Under the pieces are notes generated by a model. The model saw nothing but the letters and a program-made list of their open reading frames with translations, was not told the origin of the DNA and searched no databases. A stretch of DNA of 64,000 nucleotides. Origin: Branchiostoma belcheri (lineage: Eukaryota; Chordata; Leptocardii; Amphioxiformes; Branchiostomatidae). The stretch spans positions 10,580,713 through 10,644,712 of the forward strand of contig NW_017802379.1 in the NCBI RefSeq assembly GCF_001625305.1, read 5' to 3'. Shown one piece after another: positions 47,886-61,200 of this stretch (the stretch's first letter is position 1; each line of letters opens with the position of its first letter). Made by a program: the position numbers and the translations under genes.

Positions 47886-50800
47886 GCTGTGGATAAAAGA
47901 GTATACATGTAGGTTAATAAAAAAGGGGTAGATTATTCAAGAATGTATAATATTGAATAAATCTTAACACACAACGAAGTGTTTTATTCAACTGATGTTT
48001 CAGTGACCGTCTGTCAGTTTCCTCAGGGCAGCTCTGACTGGTTCACATTGCACAGCACATGTCGATGCTATAGATGCGTTCCCACACGTAAATGTTTACA
48101 GATCTACACGGTTACCGGAACCGTATATACAATGTGATCCCAAACGTACAGGAGTGTGAAATATACATAATTGCTATCTTGTAAAAACAAACAACAGTTA
48201 TATAGAACAGTATACATCTACAATGTGGCACCAAACGTAGAGGTGTGTAATATGTACATAGTTGATATTTAATCAAAACACAACTTCTACTTCGTAATTA
48301 AAAATTCGGTCCCAAACGTAACCGAGTCTGTATCCTCCCTCCATGACAGGAATAGATTTCCTTATCTATACAGCCATTCCGGACCGCACTAATATATATA
48401 TACTGTTCCCTGTGCCTGTTGAGACCGAAGGCCTTAAGAGTTTACATATCTCCCTGCCTGAAATATCAAGCTCTTGACAATTTGTTCAGAATAATTTGTT
48501 CTTCGAGTAACGCTCCCTCGCAAGCTCAAGGATTGAACAGTGCTCAGCATACTAATGCAATGATCTAATGTAATATCTGCTCATTGAACGGAATGATGAG
48601 CTAGTCTAACGACCTTCTGAAATCTTTAATTGTTGCTATTAAGTCCCTTGACGGAGATATGAGCCTGGGGTTAAACGTACTAAATATCAAATATCCAACC
48701 AAGACCAATAATGTTTTAAGGGATCGCTGTAGTTATCGTAAGATCGTCCGATTATGCATCCTCGGTGACAAAGTGTGTTCAACTTTTCTCCTTGGTTGTT
48801 TCAATCCTATATCAAAATCTTACAATAAGCTACGACATCGGCAACTCCACCATAACTGGTTGCGATCAGATCTTGTGGTCACTAGTATTCCAAACATTGG
48901 ACTGAAAGAGTTTAGCAGAATACCGAACGGGTGCAAGTTGTGCTATCTATCACCACGATTCAGTTTAACTATATAGTAGAGGTCACTTACATTTCAACAT
49001 GCCTTCCTTACCCTCTACCTATGCAAATCCCCCGACTTCCAACCCCGAGTTCAAGTGGCCACCCTATAATGTGACTCTTCAATGGTCGGGCGATATCTTT
49101 AATTGGCACCAAAGGGTTGACGGAATTTTTAACACTTATTGCTTTGCAAACACAAAAAGAAGTTTTGTTTGAGAAAAAGGAAAGAAACTGTACCACCCAC
49201 GCCAATACCGATTAAAATTGTATGGTACAATCAAGCCTTTGAGTAATCCTTGTTAAGATAATTAAAACCCGTATATGCCCCTCTCCCCCTCTTTCCTGCA
49301 CAGGTGGCATCATCGGCCGATTGGCATGCTATCTAAGCTGGGTTGGGCGGGGTTTGGCAAGGGTTGGGCAGGGTTGGGCAGATTTCACTTACTAAGAGAT
49401 TGAAAAATCTAAGAAAATGCTTTTATATTGGAAAATCTAAGAAAATGCTTTTATTTCTCGCCTTGCATCGGTATTGCGGAGTCTATTGGATATTACCCAT
49501 GACATAAATATATTAGTGTTGAGTATTAGTTTGACCAGATATTAAAATATCTGGACAAACTAATTCCTTCAGTCCATTATCATACATAGCTTTTGGACCA
49601 TCACCTGGTTATTTCCTACAAGTAACTTACGTGGTATCCAGGATGATGAAAAGACATCTAAAATATTCAGTCACTCCATACATGAGTCAACAACAAGTAT
49701 AACTATATATTCTACACAATTTTGCGACGCATCCGATCATGCATCCTCGGTGACAATGCAAATTGTGTTCGACTTTTCTCCGTGGTTGTTTCAATCTGCG
49801 TGGAAATCCTAAATTAAAATCTTACGACAACCTACGACATCGGCAACTCCACCATAACTGGTTGCGATCATATCTTGTGGTCACCAGTATTCCAAACATT
49901 GGACTGAAAGAGTTTAGCAGAATACCGGTGTAAGTTGTGCTATCTATCACCACGATTAAGTTCAACTATATAGTAGAGGTCACTTACATTTCAACATGCC
50001 TTCCTTACCCTCTACCTATGCAAATCCCCCGACTTCCGACCCCGAGTTCAAGTGGCCACCCTATATTGTTTTTAATGTGACTCTTCAATGGTCGGGCGAT
50101 ATCTTTAATTGGCACCAAAGGGTTGACGGAATTTTTAACACTTATTGCTTTGCAAACACAAAAAGAAGTTTTGTTTAAGAAAAAGGAAAGAAACTGTACC
50201 ACCCACGCCAATACCGATTAAAATTGTATGGTACAATCAAGCCTTTGAGTAATCCTTGTTAAGATAATTAAAACCCGTATATGCCCCCTCTCCCCCTCTT
50301 TCCTGCACAGGTGGCATCATCGGCCGATTGGCATGTTATCTATGCTGGGTTGGGCAAGGGTTGGGCAGGGTTGGGCAGATTTCACTTACCAATAGATTGG
50401 AAAATCTAAGAAAATCCTTATATTTCTCGCCCTTGCATCGGTATTGGGGAGTCCATTGGATATTACCCATGACATAAATATATTAGTGTTGAGTATCAAT
50501 ATCTGGACAAACTAATTCCTGCTGTCCATTATCATACATAGCTTTTGGACCATCACCTGGTTATTTCCTACAAGTAACTTACGTGGTATTCAGGATGATA
50601 AAAAGACATCCACAATAGACAGTCACTACATGCATGAGTCGACAACAAATATAATTATATATATGTTACACAATTTTGCGACGCATCCGACTATGCATTC
50701 TCGGTGACAATGCAAATTGTGTTCGACTGTCTCCATGTTTTTTTCAATCTGCTTGGAAATCCTAAATCAAAACCTCACGACAACCTACGACATCGGCAAC

Positions 50801-51015
50801 TCCACCATAACTGGTTGCGATCATGTCTTGTGGTCACCAGTAGTATTCAAAACATTAATTGGACTGAAAGAGTTTAGCAGAATACCGGTGTAAGTTGTGG
50901 TATCTATCACCACAATTCAGTTCAACTGTATAGTAGAGGTCACCTACATTTTGACATGCTTTCCTTACCTCCTACCTACATCTATTTACTTATGAATATC
51001 AGGAGTAATGCTTAC

Positions 51016-51125
51016 CTTGCAAGAGTTGAGGTTAACGTTTAGACGTATATAAATCTATGCGAATACTCCGACTTGGTGTGCGGATATTTGTTCGCTAGAC
51101 GAAAACTGTCGGTGTGGGCTCAAGT
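51016..51125 (-). promoter_or_regulatory. Repeated first exon, copy 1 (nearest gene D)
   Basis: The donor CTTGCAAG|gtaagc is at 51016. The exon is homologous to gene C's first exon. The shared CGACCAAT element lies about 50 bp upstream on the minus strand. Confidence 0.45.
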
Positions 51126-52095
51126 TCAAGTGGCCACCCTATATTGTTCTCAAGGTGATTCCTCATTGGTCGGGCGATTTATTTAATTGACACCAAAGGG
51201 GTGGAGGAATTTCTAAACAATTATGACTTTGCAAATATAAGAAAAGACGTTCCGTTTAAGAAAAAGAAAGGAAACTTGTACCGTCTACGGCAGTACCGAC
51301 TAAAATGGGCGTGGTACAATAGAGGCCTTTGAGTTATCCTTGTTAAGATAATTAAAACCCGTATATGCCCCTCTCCCCCTCTTTCCTGCACAGGTGGCAT
51401 CATCGGCCGATTGGCATGTTATCTATGCTGGGTTGGGCAAGGGTTGGGCAGGGTTGGGCAGATTTCACTTACCAATAGATTGGAAAATCTAAGAAAATCC
51501 TTATATTTCTTGCCCTTGCATCGGTATTGGGGAGTCCATTGGATATTACCCATGACATAAATATATTAGGGTTGAGTATTAATATATTGGCAAACTAATT
51601 CCTTCAGTCCATTATCATACATAGCTTTTGGACCATCCTCTGGATATTTCCTACAAGTAACTTACGTGGTATTCTTGATGACAAATGACATCTACAATTG
51701 ACGGTCACTACATGCATGAGTCGACAACAAATATAACTATATATGTTACACAATTTTGCGACGAATCCGATCATGCATCCCCGGTGACAATGCAAATTGT
51801 GTTCGACTGTCTCCGTGGTTGTTTCAATCTGCTTGGAAATCCTCAATCAGAATCTTACGACAACCTACGACATCGGCAACTCCACCATAACTGGTTGCGA
51901 TCATGTCTTGTGGTCACCAGTAGTATTCAAAACATTAATTGGACTGAAAGAGTTTAGCAGAATACCGGTGTAAGTTGTGGTATCTATCACCACAATTCAG
52001 TTCAACTGTATAGTAGAGGTCACCTACATTTTGACATGCTTTCGTCACCTCCTACCTATTTCTATTTACTTATGAATATCAGGAGTAATGCTTAC

Positions 52096-52640
52096 CTTGC
52101 AAGAGTCGAGATTAACTTTTAGACGTATCTGTATCTGTATCTGTATCTGTATAGCCGGTATAACCGCCTTTCGGCGTAACACACCAGCTTCGCAGGCACG
52201 CGGCGCGGCGGCAGCTGGCTATATTACACCGATCGACTTGTTACACCTAACCCTTGAACTTCTAGCTCTAGACATTGTTTAAAGCTATCTATTGACAGTG
52301 CCCCTACTGTACTTGGTGACAGTGAGTTCCACTCTGCGATAGTTCTAGGAAAGAATGAATTCTTGAACACCTCAATCCTTGGTTGATAACTCTGGTACTT
52401 GAATGCGTGGCTATTTCTTGTTCTCTTCTGGGCTGGTATTAGGTACTTAGTAGTTGGGACATCCACCAGTTTATTAGTCATTTTGTACATCATGCATAGT
52501 CTAGACATCTTTCTTCTGTCTTCAAGTGTATGTAAATCTATGCGAATACTCCGACTTGTATGCGAATACTCCGACTTGTATGCGAATACTCCGACTTGGT
52601 GTGCGGACTTTTGTTCGCTAGACGAAAACTGTCGGTGTGG
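52096..52640 (-). pseudogene. Repeated first exon, copy 2, split by a LINE
   Basis: The donor end (52096-52124) and the distal part (52528-52640) are separated by a LINE fragment. The tatgcgaatactccgacttg segment of the exon is also tripled. It is probably unusable as a first exon. Confidence 0.6.
52124..52528 (-). mobile_element. LINE 3' end with (GATACA)n-type tail
   Basis: The minus frame encodes a reverse-transcriptase C-terminus with FKYQSYQPRIEVFKNSFFP and RTIAEWNSLSPSTVG, ending VTSRSV. A GC-rich 3' UTR and a ctgtat/atacag tail follow. It is the same family as the copy at 63540. It inserted into first-exon copy 2. Confidence 0.8.
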
Positions 52641-53579
52641 GCTCAAGTTCAAGTGAACACCCTATATTGTTTTCAAGGTGATTCCTCATTGGTCGGGCGA
52701 TATATTTAATTGACACCAAAGGGGTGGTGGTATTTTTTAACACTTATGGCTTTGCAAATATAAAAAAAAAGACGTTTCATTTAAGAAAAAGGAAAGAAAC
52801 TTGTACAGTCCATTGCAATACCGACTAAAATGGTGTGGTACAATCATTCCTTTGTGTTATCCTTGTTAAGATAATTAAAACCCGTATATGCCCCTCTCCC
52901 CCTCTTTCCTGCACAGGTGGCATCATCGGCCGATTGGCATGTTATCTATGCTGGGTTGGGCAAGGGTTGGGCAGGGTTGGGCAGATTTCACTTACTAAGA
53001 GATTGGAAAATCTAAGAAAATTCTTATATTTCTCGCCCTTGCATCGGTATTGGGGAGTCTATTGGATATTACCCATGACATAAATATATTAGTGTTGAGT
53101 ATTAATATCTGGACAAACTAATTCCTGCAGTCCATTATCATACATAGCTTTTGGACCATCCTCTGGATATTTCCTACAAGAAACTTACGCGGTATTCTCT
53201 ATGATGAAAAGACACCTACAATAGACTCCATACATGAGTCAACAACAAGTATAACTATATATTCTACACAAGTTTGCGACGTATCCGATCATGCATCCCC
53301 GGTGACNCAATCTGCTTGGAAATCCTAAAATCAAAACCTCACGACAACCTACGACATCGGCAACTCCACCATAACTGGTTGCGATCATGTCTTGTGGTCA
53401 CCAGTAGTATTCAAAACATTAATTGGACTGAAAGAGTTTAGCAGAATACCGGTGTAAGTTGTGGTATCTATCACCACAATTCAGTTCAACTGTATAGTAG
53501 AGGTCACCTACATTTTGCCATGCTTTCCTTACCTCCTACCTACATCTATTTACCTATGAATATCTGAATTAATGCTTAC

Positions 53580-53690
53580 CTTGCAAGAGTCGAGATTAAC
53601 TTTTAGACGTATGTAAATCTATGCGAATTCTCCGACTTGGTGTGCGGACTTTTGTTCGCTAGACGAAAACTGTCGGTGTGGGCTCAAGTT
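53580..53690 (-). promoter_or_regulatory. Repeated first exon, copy 3
   Basis: The donor is intact at 53580. The unit behind it has a local deletion and an ambiguous base near 53307. Confidence 0.45.
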
Positions 53691-54654
53691 CAAGTGGCCA
53701 CCCTATATTGTTCTCAAGGTGATTCCTCATTGGTCGGGCGATATCTTTAATTGAAACCAAAGGGGTGACGGAATTTCTAACACTTATGGCTTTGAAAATA
53801 TATAAAAGAAGAAGTTTTGTTTAAGAAAAAAAGAAGCTTGTATTGTCCACGGCAATACTGACAGAAACGTTGTGGTACAATCAAGCTTTTGAGTTATCCT
53901 TGTTAACCCGTATATGCCCCTCTCCCCCTCTTTCCTGCACAGGTGGCATCATCGGCCGATTGGCATGTTATCTATGCTGGGTTGGGCGGGGTTTGGCAAG
54001 GGTTGGGCAGGGTTGGGCAGATTTCACTTACTAAGAGATTGGAAAATCTAAGAAAATCCTTATATTTCTCGCCCTTGCATAGGTATTGGGGAGTCTATTG
54101 GATATTACCCATGACATAAATATATTAGTGTTGAGTATCAATATCTGGACAAACTAATTCCTGCTGTCCATTATCATACATAGCTTTTGGACCATCACCT
54201 GGTTATTTCCTACAAGTAACTTACGTGGTATTCTTGATGACAAATGACATCTAGAATTGACGGTCACTACATGCATGAGTCGACAACAAATATAACTATA
54301 TATGTTACACAATTTTGCGACGTATCCGATCATGCATCCCCTGTGACAATGCAAATTGTGTTTGACTGTCTCCGTGGTGGTTTCAATCTGCTTGGAAATC
54401 CTAAATCAAAACCTTACGACAACCTACGACATCGGCAACTCCACCATAACTGGTTGCGATCATGTCTTGTGGTCACCAGTAGTATTCAAAACATTAATTG
54501 GACTGAAAAAGTTTAGCAGAATACCGGTGTAAGTTGTGCTATCTATCACCACAATTCAGTTCAACTGTATTGTAGAGGTCACCTACATTTTGACATGCTT
54601 TCCTTACCTCCTACCTATTTCTATTTACTTATGAATATCAGGAGTAATGCTTAC

Positions 54655-54765
54655 CTTGCAAGAGTCGAGGTTAACGTTTAGACGTATATAAATCTATGCG
54701 AATTCTCCGACTTGGTGTGCGGACTTTTGTTCGCTAGACGAAAACTGTCGGTGTGGGCTCAAGTT
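54655..54765 (-). promoter_or_regulatory. Repeated first exon, copy 4
   Basis: The donor is intact at 54655. The sequence is almost identical to copy 3 over the exon and the CCAAT-bearing flank. Confidence 0.45.
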
Positions 54766-55733
54766 CAAGTGGCCACCCTATATTGTTCTCAAGGTGATTC
54801 CTCATTGGTCGGGCGATATCTTTAATTGAAACCAAAGGGGTGACGGAATTTCTAACACTTATGGCTTTGAAAATATATAAAAGAAGAAGTTTTGTTTAAG
54901 AAAAAAAGAAGCTTGTATTGTCCACGGCAATACTGACAGAAACGTTGTGGTACAATCAAGCTTTTGAGTTATCCTTGTTAACCCGTATATGCCCCTCTCC
55001 CCCTCTTTCCTGCACAGGTGGCATCATCGGCCGATTGGCATGTTATCTATGCTGGGTTGGGCGGGGTTTGGCAAGGGTTGGGCAGGGTTGGGCAGATTTC
55101 ACTTACTAAGAGATTGGAAAATCTAAGAAAATCCTTATATTTCTCGCCCTTGCATCGGTATTGGGGAGTCTATTGGATATTACCCATGACATAAATATAT
55201 TAGTGTTGAGTATTAATATCTTGGCAAACTAATTCCTTCAGTCCATTATCATACATAGCTTTTGGACCATCCTCTGGATATTTCCTACAAGTAACTTACG
55301 CGGTATTCTTGATGACAAATGACATCTAGAATTGACGGTCACTACATGCATGAGTCGACAACAAATATAACTATATATGTTACACAATTTTGCGACGAAT
55401 CCGATCATACATCCCCGGTGACAATGCAAATTGTGTTCGACTGTCTCCGTGGTTATTTTTTTCAATCTGCTTGGAAATCCTAAATCGAAACCTTACGACA
55501 ACCTACGACATCGGCAACTCCACCATAACTGGTTGCGATCATGTCTTGTGGTCACCAGTAGTATTCAAAACATTAATTGGACTGAAAGAGTTTAGCAGAA
55601 TACCGGCGTAAGTTGTGCTATCTATCACCACAATTCAGTTCAACTGTATAGTAGAGGTCACCTACATTTTGACATGCTTTCCTTACCTCCTACCTATTTC
55701 TATTTACTTATGAATATCAGGAGTAATGCTTAC

Positions 55734-55845
55734 CTTGCAAGAGTTGAGGTTAACGTTTAGACGTATATAAATCTATGCGAATTCTCCGACTTGGTGTGCG
55801 GATATTTGTTCGCTAGACGAAAACTGTCGGTGTGGGCTCAAGTTC
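55734..55845 (-). promoter_or_regulatory. Repeated first exon, copy 5 (distal)
   Basis: The donor is intact at 55734, and the inverted CCAAT box is at about 55883-55887. It is the unit nearest the upstream block at 56810-56935, so it may be the ancestral first exon. Confidence 0.45.
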
Positions 55846-56200
55846 AAGTGGCCACCCTATATTGTTCTCAAGGTGATTCCTCATTGGTCGGGCGATTTAT
55901 TTAATTGACACCAAAGGGGTGGAGGAATTTCTAAACAATTATGACTTTGCAAATATAAGAAAAGACGTTCCGTTTAAGAAAAAGAAAGGAAACTTGTACC
56001 GTCTACGGCAGTACCGACTAAAATGGCGTGGTACAATAGAGGCCTTTGAGTTATCCTTGTTAAGATAATTAAAACCCGTATATGCCCCTCTCCCCCTCTT
56101 TCCTGCACAGGTGGCACCATCGGCCGATTGGCATGTTATCTATGCTGGGCATGGCGGGTTGGGCAAGGGTTGGGCAGGGCTGGGTAGGGGTGGTTTTATT

Positions 56201-58231
56201 TTGATTTCAATAATAATTTGGAAAATCTAGAAATCTTTTTCTGTCACCTTTGCATCAGTAGGATATGACCAATATGACTTAAAGGATGCTAGTGCTGAGT
56301 TTTGATGTCCGGACAGACAAATCCCTGCAAATTGCCAGTCACTAGATGCATGAGTAAACAAATAACGAGGGGTGCCCTAACATCGAACACTTTTTCCCCG
56401 CGCTCGAACTCACGGCGCTCTATCGCTAATTATCACAGTGGTCAGGTTTTGATGAATGAATTTTGAAAACATTTGTGTAGAGAACATATTTGGATAAGAA
56501 ATGCATCCATACTGTTCAATAACTAACTATATATAGAACTATATAGAAGCATGCAAATAACAGATGTATGCATTGACTATGTTTACTAACCGTTTTAATT
56601 AGTAAAGTCAGTGGCAAGAAACACGGCGTAATTATGCATAATAAGAACAGTAAAAATCCGAAGAAGATTCGAAGTTAGGGCACGTACGAATTTAAGGTAT
56701 TCCTTGTTATAAATTATAAAAAGGTAAAATATTAATTTTACACAATTATGCGAAACATTCGAACGAACTTGGGAAGTTTCGAGAAGTAAGAAAGTCCAAC
56801 ATGATACATGGTACACAATGGCGTCCAAGCTCATCGCAGTAAATTAACTTACACTATGCAAAAGGTCATGTGTACTGGCTGTACCAGGTTTCCCCGTCTC
56901 TACCCTTTAACCCTCTGGCATAATCAAATGATGGTTCTCTCCAAAAATTCAACCTTTGTACACCCTTAAATCTAAAACAAATCCCATAGAGCTAGTAAAT
57001 ACCTCGCCTTGAAGTAATTAATGTATGGTCTGGTCATATCTAACTAACCTTTTGAGATGCGCTGTGTGAAACATTTCTTCTCGATAGATGACAAGGTTTT
57101 AAAAACACGGTGTTAAAAAAGTCCCTGATGCCTTAGAACGCAATCTTTATAGAAAAAGTGCACCTGCTACATTTCTTCGATTAAAAGAATCCGTATCTTC
57201 AGTTTTAATATATGTTATGTCAAGGTCTGTAGGTCAAGGTGTGTTGTTTGAGTATGACAGCAAGGGTACTAGTACTGTAATTCACTTAATGTTCACCGTA
57301 GCAAAAGTTTACGGTCTGAAAAAAATGGACATGTTCACGGAAAGATATATTCACGATGGCAACAGGTGCAAGAAGGAGAAAGTCCAGGAATTATTTGTTA
57401 ACTGTAATGATAAGTGCACAGTACAGAAGTGACAATTGAAAACAGTGAACATAACAGTACAGTGGAAAAGATCAGGAATTACAGTAGTTACTGGAACGCC
57501 CCCTCCCCCAACTAAACTGGTTTAACAACTTTGCAGGGTTAAAGTGCACGGCGGCCTATACAGTAAGCACTGTACTTGAAACAACAGTAAGTAGTAATCT
57601 AACTTTAATCTGTTTGGTACAAATATGGTCCATATACAAGTTAAGTACGTTTAGTGTGTATGTGTGTGCACTGTGTGTGTGTTTGTTTGTCTGTGTACCT
57701 CCTTGTCATACGTGTGTCTACGTGAGGGAAATCGTGATCAGACGACAGAAATACGTGACCTCTACTTGCAGTGTCAGGCATATATCTAGCTTCGTCTCTC
57801 ATAATTCTTAAAGAAGAAGATATCTCAAAATCCCTCAGATGGATAGTCATGATAAAAAGACCAGTCTTGATTAAGAATGTCTTAAACATGCTGTTATAAT
57901 TTCATACTGTATATGATGCAGTTTGTGTTCTCTATGCAGAATAACGTAGCTAGGTTTTTCAACTTCCTAAGAATTAAGAAAAATGATCACTTGCTAAGCA
58001 TTATACCTGTTGTAACCATTGTGCTATAGAGTCACATTGATTGGTTGGTTGTTTGATTGATTAGTTGGTTAACGTTGTCTTTAATCTAATTAAGAAAATC
58101 AGATTTGATTGGTCACACTACAAAATATAGTAGGTAAAGTAGAGCATGTCCATTATGTTAACCGCTACAGATAACATTGCTCCTGGTAGCCTCGTCGTTG
58201 ACTGACATTGGTTCTGCAACGTCATACTGAA
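56201..58231. other. Divergent spacer between peptide gene D and the Hint gene
   Basis: It holds the recurrent upstream block (56810-56935). Otherwise it has no recognisable gene. It lies between the minus-strand peptide cluster and the plus-strand Hint gene, so it may contain promoters for both. Confidence 0.45.
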
Positions 58232-61200
58232 ATGGACGCCTTGTATGCGAGAGTTTCGGAGGCAATCGCCGCTATACCTAACGACACTGTGGTACATGTA
58301 AGTGTTCATTAGTTTATTTTATCAAATCGAACTCCATGAGTTTGTACAGAGTATCTATAAAAAACTAGTCTTCCTGGAGTCGTATTACACATACAAACAC
58401 AACTAAACATTGATCTGTATACACCTACAGGCTAAATTTAACTAACTACAACAGGTAAGACTGCAACTTAGTACAAGTTGCGCTGAGGTGACACACATGT
58501 AGAAATACAAGTTTATATCTTAGATTATCATTTTTGTTTAAATACTTACGGACAAATACATAGACTTATGCTCTTATGCAAAATTCAAGTTACTTCCAGA
58601 CAGAAGTGAGTTCTTTGACGTAGTCACCAAATTCATGCCTAACTTTCGCAACTTTCAAACTTTTACAGGTAAAACGAAAACTTCCCTCTTCGTAGCATTC
58701 AAACAAAGACCCACACATTGCACGAAAAGTCAGTTGTTACCCCCCCAAAAAATACACCAATTTAAGTTGGTTTCAAACAATCGTTCACCAATAGGTTTTA
58801 ATCATTTTCATATACAGGTGCAAAGAAGGAAAGAAGATTCTTTCGCATGCAGTTGTTGTTTTTCTTGGATTTAATGTGTTGAGCGATCATCTGTAGTGCA
58901 GTGAGAGACCTTGTCTGTCACCCAGAAAAATGCATTCAAGTTATGTAAGTAAATAACCTTAAGTTAGTTCAGACAAAAATCTGAATAAGTCTGAAGCTCT
59001 GAGTGGTCAGCTAATTCGAAAATTCCACACAGCTTTCAGAAAAAGACATAACCACGATGACAATCTACGAAGCAACAGACAACCTTTTGTATAGATATGC
59101 TAATACCTACCAAATAACTTCCCCGGGGTCAAAGAGTGTAAGCAATTCTATTTGGCATGTGATCCCTCAACTGTGATCATACCTGACCTTGTGACTTTGA
59201 CTATACAGACAAGTCAACCTACTGTGAAAATTTAATAAGTTGTACGTGCTTACAAGTAACGATCTATGTGTGATTGCCACTTTACCGTATGCAGGCCGCA
59301 CTTACACGTGCTGCTTACGTACGGTACGTACATGACACTCGCGTCGCCCGTATTGGCCCGTACAGGGGGGTGAATCCGCAGCCCCCACGCAAAGTTTTAA
59401 CACGGTGTGTCTGCGTGCTCCCAAATCCTTTGGATTCCGTACGATGGCGTACTCACCAATTACGGATCCCCATATTTTGCCCACGTTTTTGCACATAGAC
59501 AGCAAGCAGTTGCGCGGACGGCGGGTTGTGACCGAAGCTTTAGCAATGTTAGCAATTCTATTTGTGATCTCTCAACTGCTATGGTATTTGACCAGACAAG
59601 TCAACCTACTGTGAAAATTTAATGAGATTCTACCCTATAATCAATCATACCCGAGGCACCGTAATTGTCTTGAACCTTCTCTCTGCCGGTAAAAAATGTA
59701 AACAATGAGGAACAGGTAGCCAAAAGGCTACTTTAGTGTGGCAAATTTCAAATGTCTATTGTAGGATTTTTCGCAAAACTAGACATTTTGCACAGTGTTT
59801 TGAATTGTGCCTTGAAACAAAGTCTTAATATAAGATGATTCTATTGCATTGCAAGTTTTTATGCACGGCCAAACGAGCAGTGCATTTATCAGCGCTGCAC
59901 TCATCTAGACCAAAATAAATCAAACCTGTAAACAAAAGCCTGTTTTCAATTTCTTTCTGCCACATGACAACATCGCATTTCCACTCCCTAGGGAAAAGTT
60001 GATCAGGTCGAATCAACTTGTTTTGTAAACAAAGTTTCAGACGAGTTAGTTTAGTACAGGCAGGGACCACTTCTGGGCACCGAACTAACATTGGAAATCA
60101 CTGGCAAACTTGACTAGTTGACCTAAACAATGATTCACAATATAAGCCTTCTAAAAGGCTGTCATTTCATTCTGTAAAAAGATTAATAAGGTCGTTCTGG
60201 ATTATATGGATGGCATACCATAAGAACCCAAAAACTGATGCAAGCGTACGAATAAAAAATAGTTTAGCTAAAAAATAATAATAAGTTGCCTTCATTATGA
60301 AATCTACGTGGTCATGATGATTGAGCAAATGACTAAACACATAGAGTATTGTATAGGTAATAATAGACTCTGTTTAAACATTCCTGTTGAAACGTTGTGT
60401 CTTTTCACCCTTTTCTTCAGCTGTTCGGTGAACTACCGACCACGGGTGGGAATGACTCCGGTAAAGCAGCCCGCGCCACTCTCGTCAGCAAACTCAAAAG
60501 CTCCACGCCAGGCAGTCACACCGAGATGTTCGGCAGCGGAGACAGGTTCGTAGATATTTTCTTTCCCAACCATAACTCAGCACCTTACGAGGGGGATGTC
60601 TCCCTCACCGGCCTAGACAACAACTGGTGGTCGGACTTTTCAGTCGCCTCTCTCTGCCAGGCCATGTACAACCTCACCACAGACCTGCGAAAGCAGCTGA
60701 AACGGGACGACATCAACAACGCTGTAAACAGGAAGAACGCCGAGCTTAAAGCACGTTCAATGGAGTTTTATGCCAAGGTCTTCAGTGAAACCTACGTGAA
60801 AGGAACATACAGCACGATCGCAGATAAGGCATCGGCAAGGCAGCATTACGAATCGGCACTGACATCTGATGCTTGGATCACGGCAAAAAGGGCTATTGCA
60901 GCTGAAGGTATGTGGACAGACGCGGCTTGGGACCTGTACCATCACTGGGTGAAGCTACACCTGCTAGGCGCCAGCAATGCAGAGATAGACAACATCATCC
61001 AACAGCTCAGCAGGAAGGAGCTCCTGATTCCGCCTGAGGTAGGAGTGGGGAACTGGACAAGCTACACGGCCTGGATGAACCCGGCGGCTATCACATCACA
61101 AGACATCGAGGGTGATGCGGCAGCAGGAATTTTGAAGACAGTGCCCATCACAGTCATCACTCCTGGCCCATACCCCGTCCCTCCCACAATGATGAAGGAA

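Larger units (their letters stand above)
48600..56200. repeat. About 1.08-kb tandem array of promoter/first-exon units
   Basis: The landmark ggtggcatcatcggccgatt occurs near 49303, 50311, 51393, 52918, 53943, 55019 and, with one change, 56112. A second, catcggcaactccaccataa, occurs near 48837, 49847, 50790, 51870, 53356, 54430 and 55507. Five units carry a first-exon-like segment with donor TTGCAAG|gtaagc (minus strand). The two nearest gene D lack it. After removal of one LINE insertion the exon spacing is 1,075-1,080 bp, so the array is young. Confidence 0.85.

Noticed and set aside
50005..50211. Repeated 60-90-codon ORFs in the 48-56 kb array
   Set aside because: They recur only because the DNA unit is repeated. 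Frames differ between copies through indels, so they are not conserved as proteins.
57217..57432. 71-codon plus ORF as an upstream exon of the Hint gene
   Set aside because: It has no donor in phase with the next exon, and the protein looks random. The ATG exon at 58232 explains the N-terminus.
60397..60420. GTG start of the long Hint ORF
   Set aside because: These bases are the pyrimidine-rich end of an intron. The exon at 58232-58297 supplies an ATG and joins in phase.
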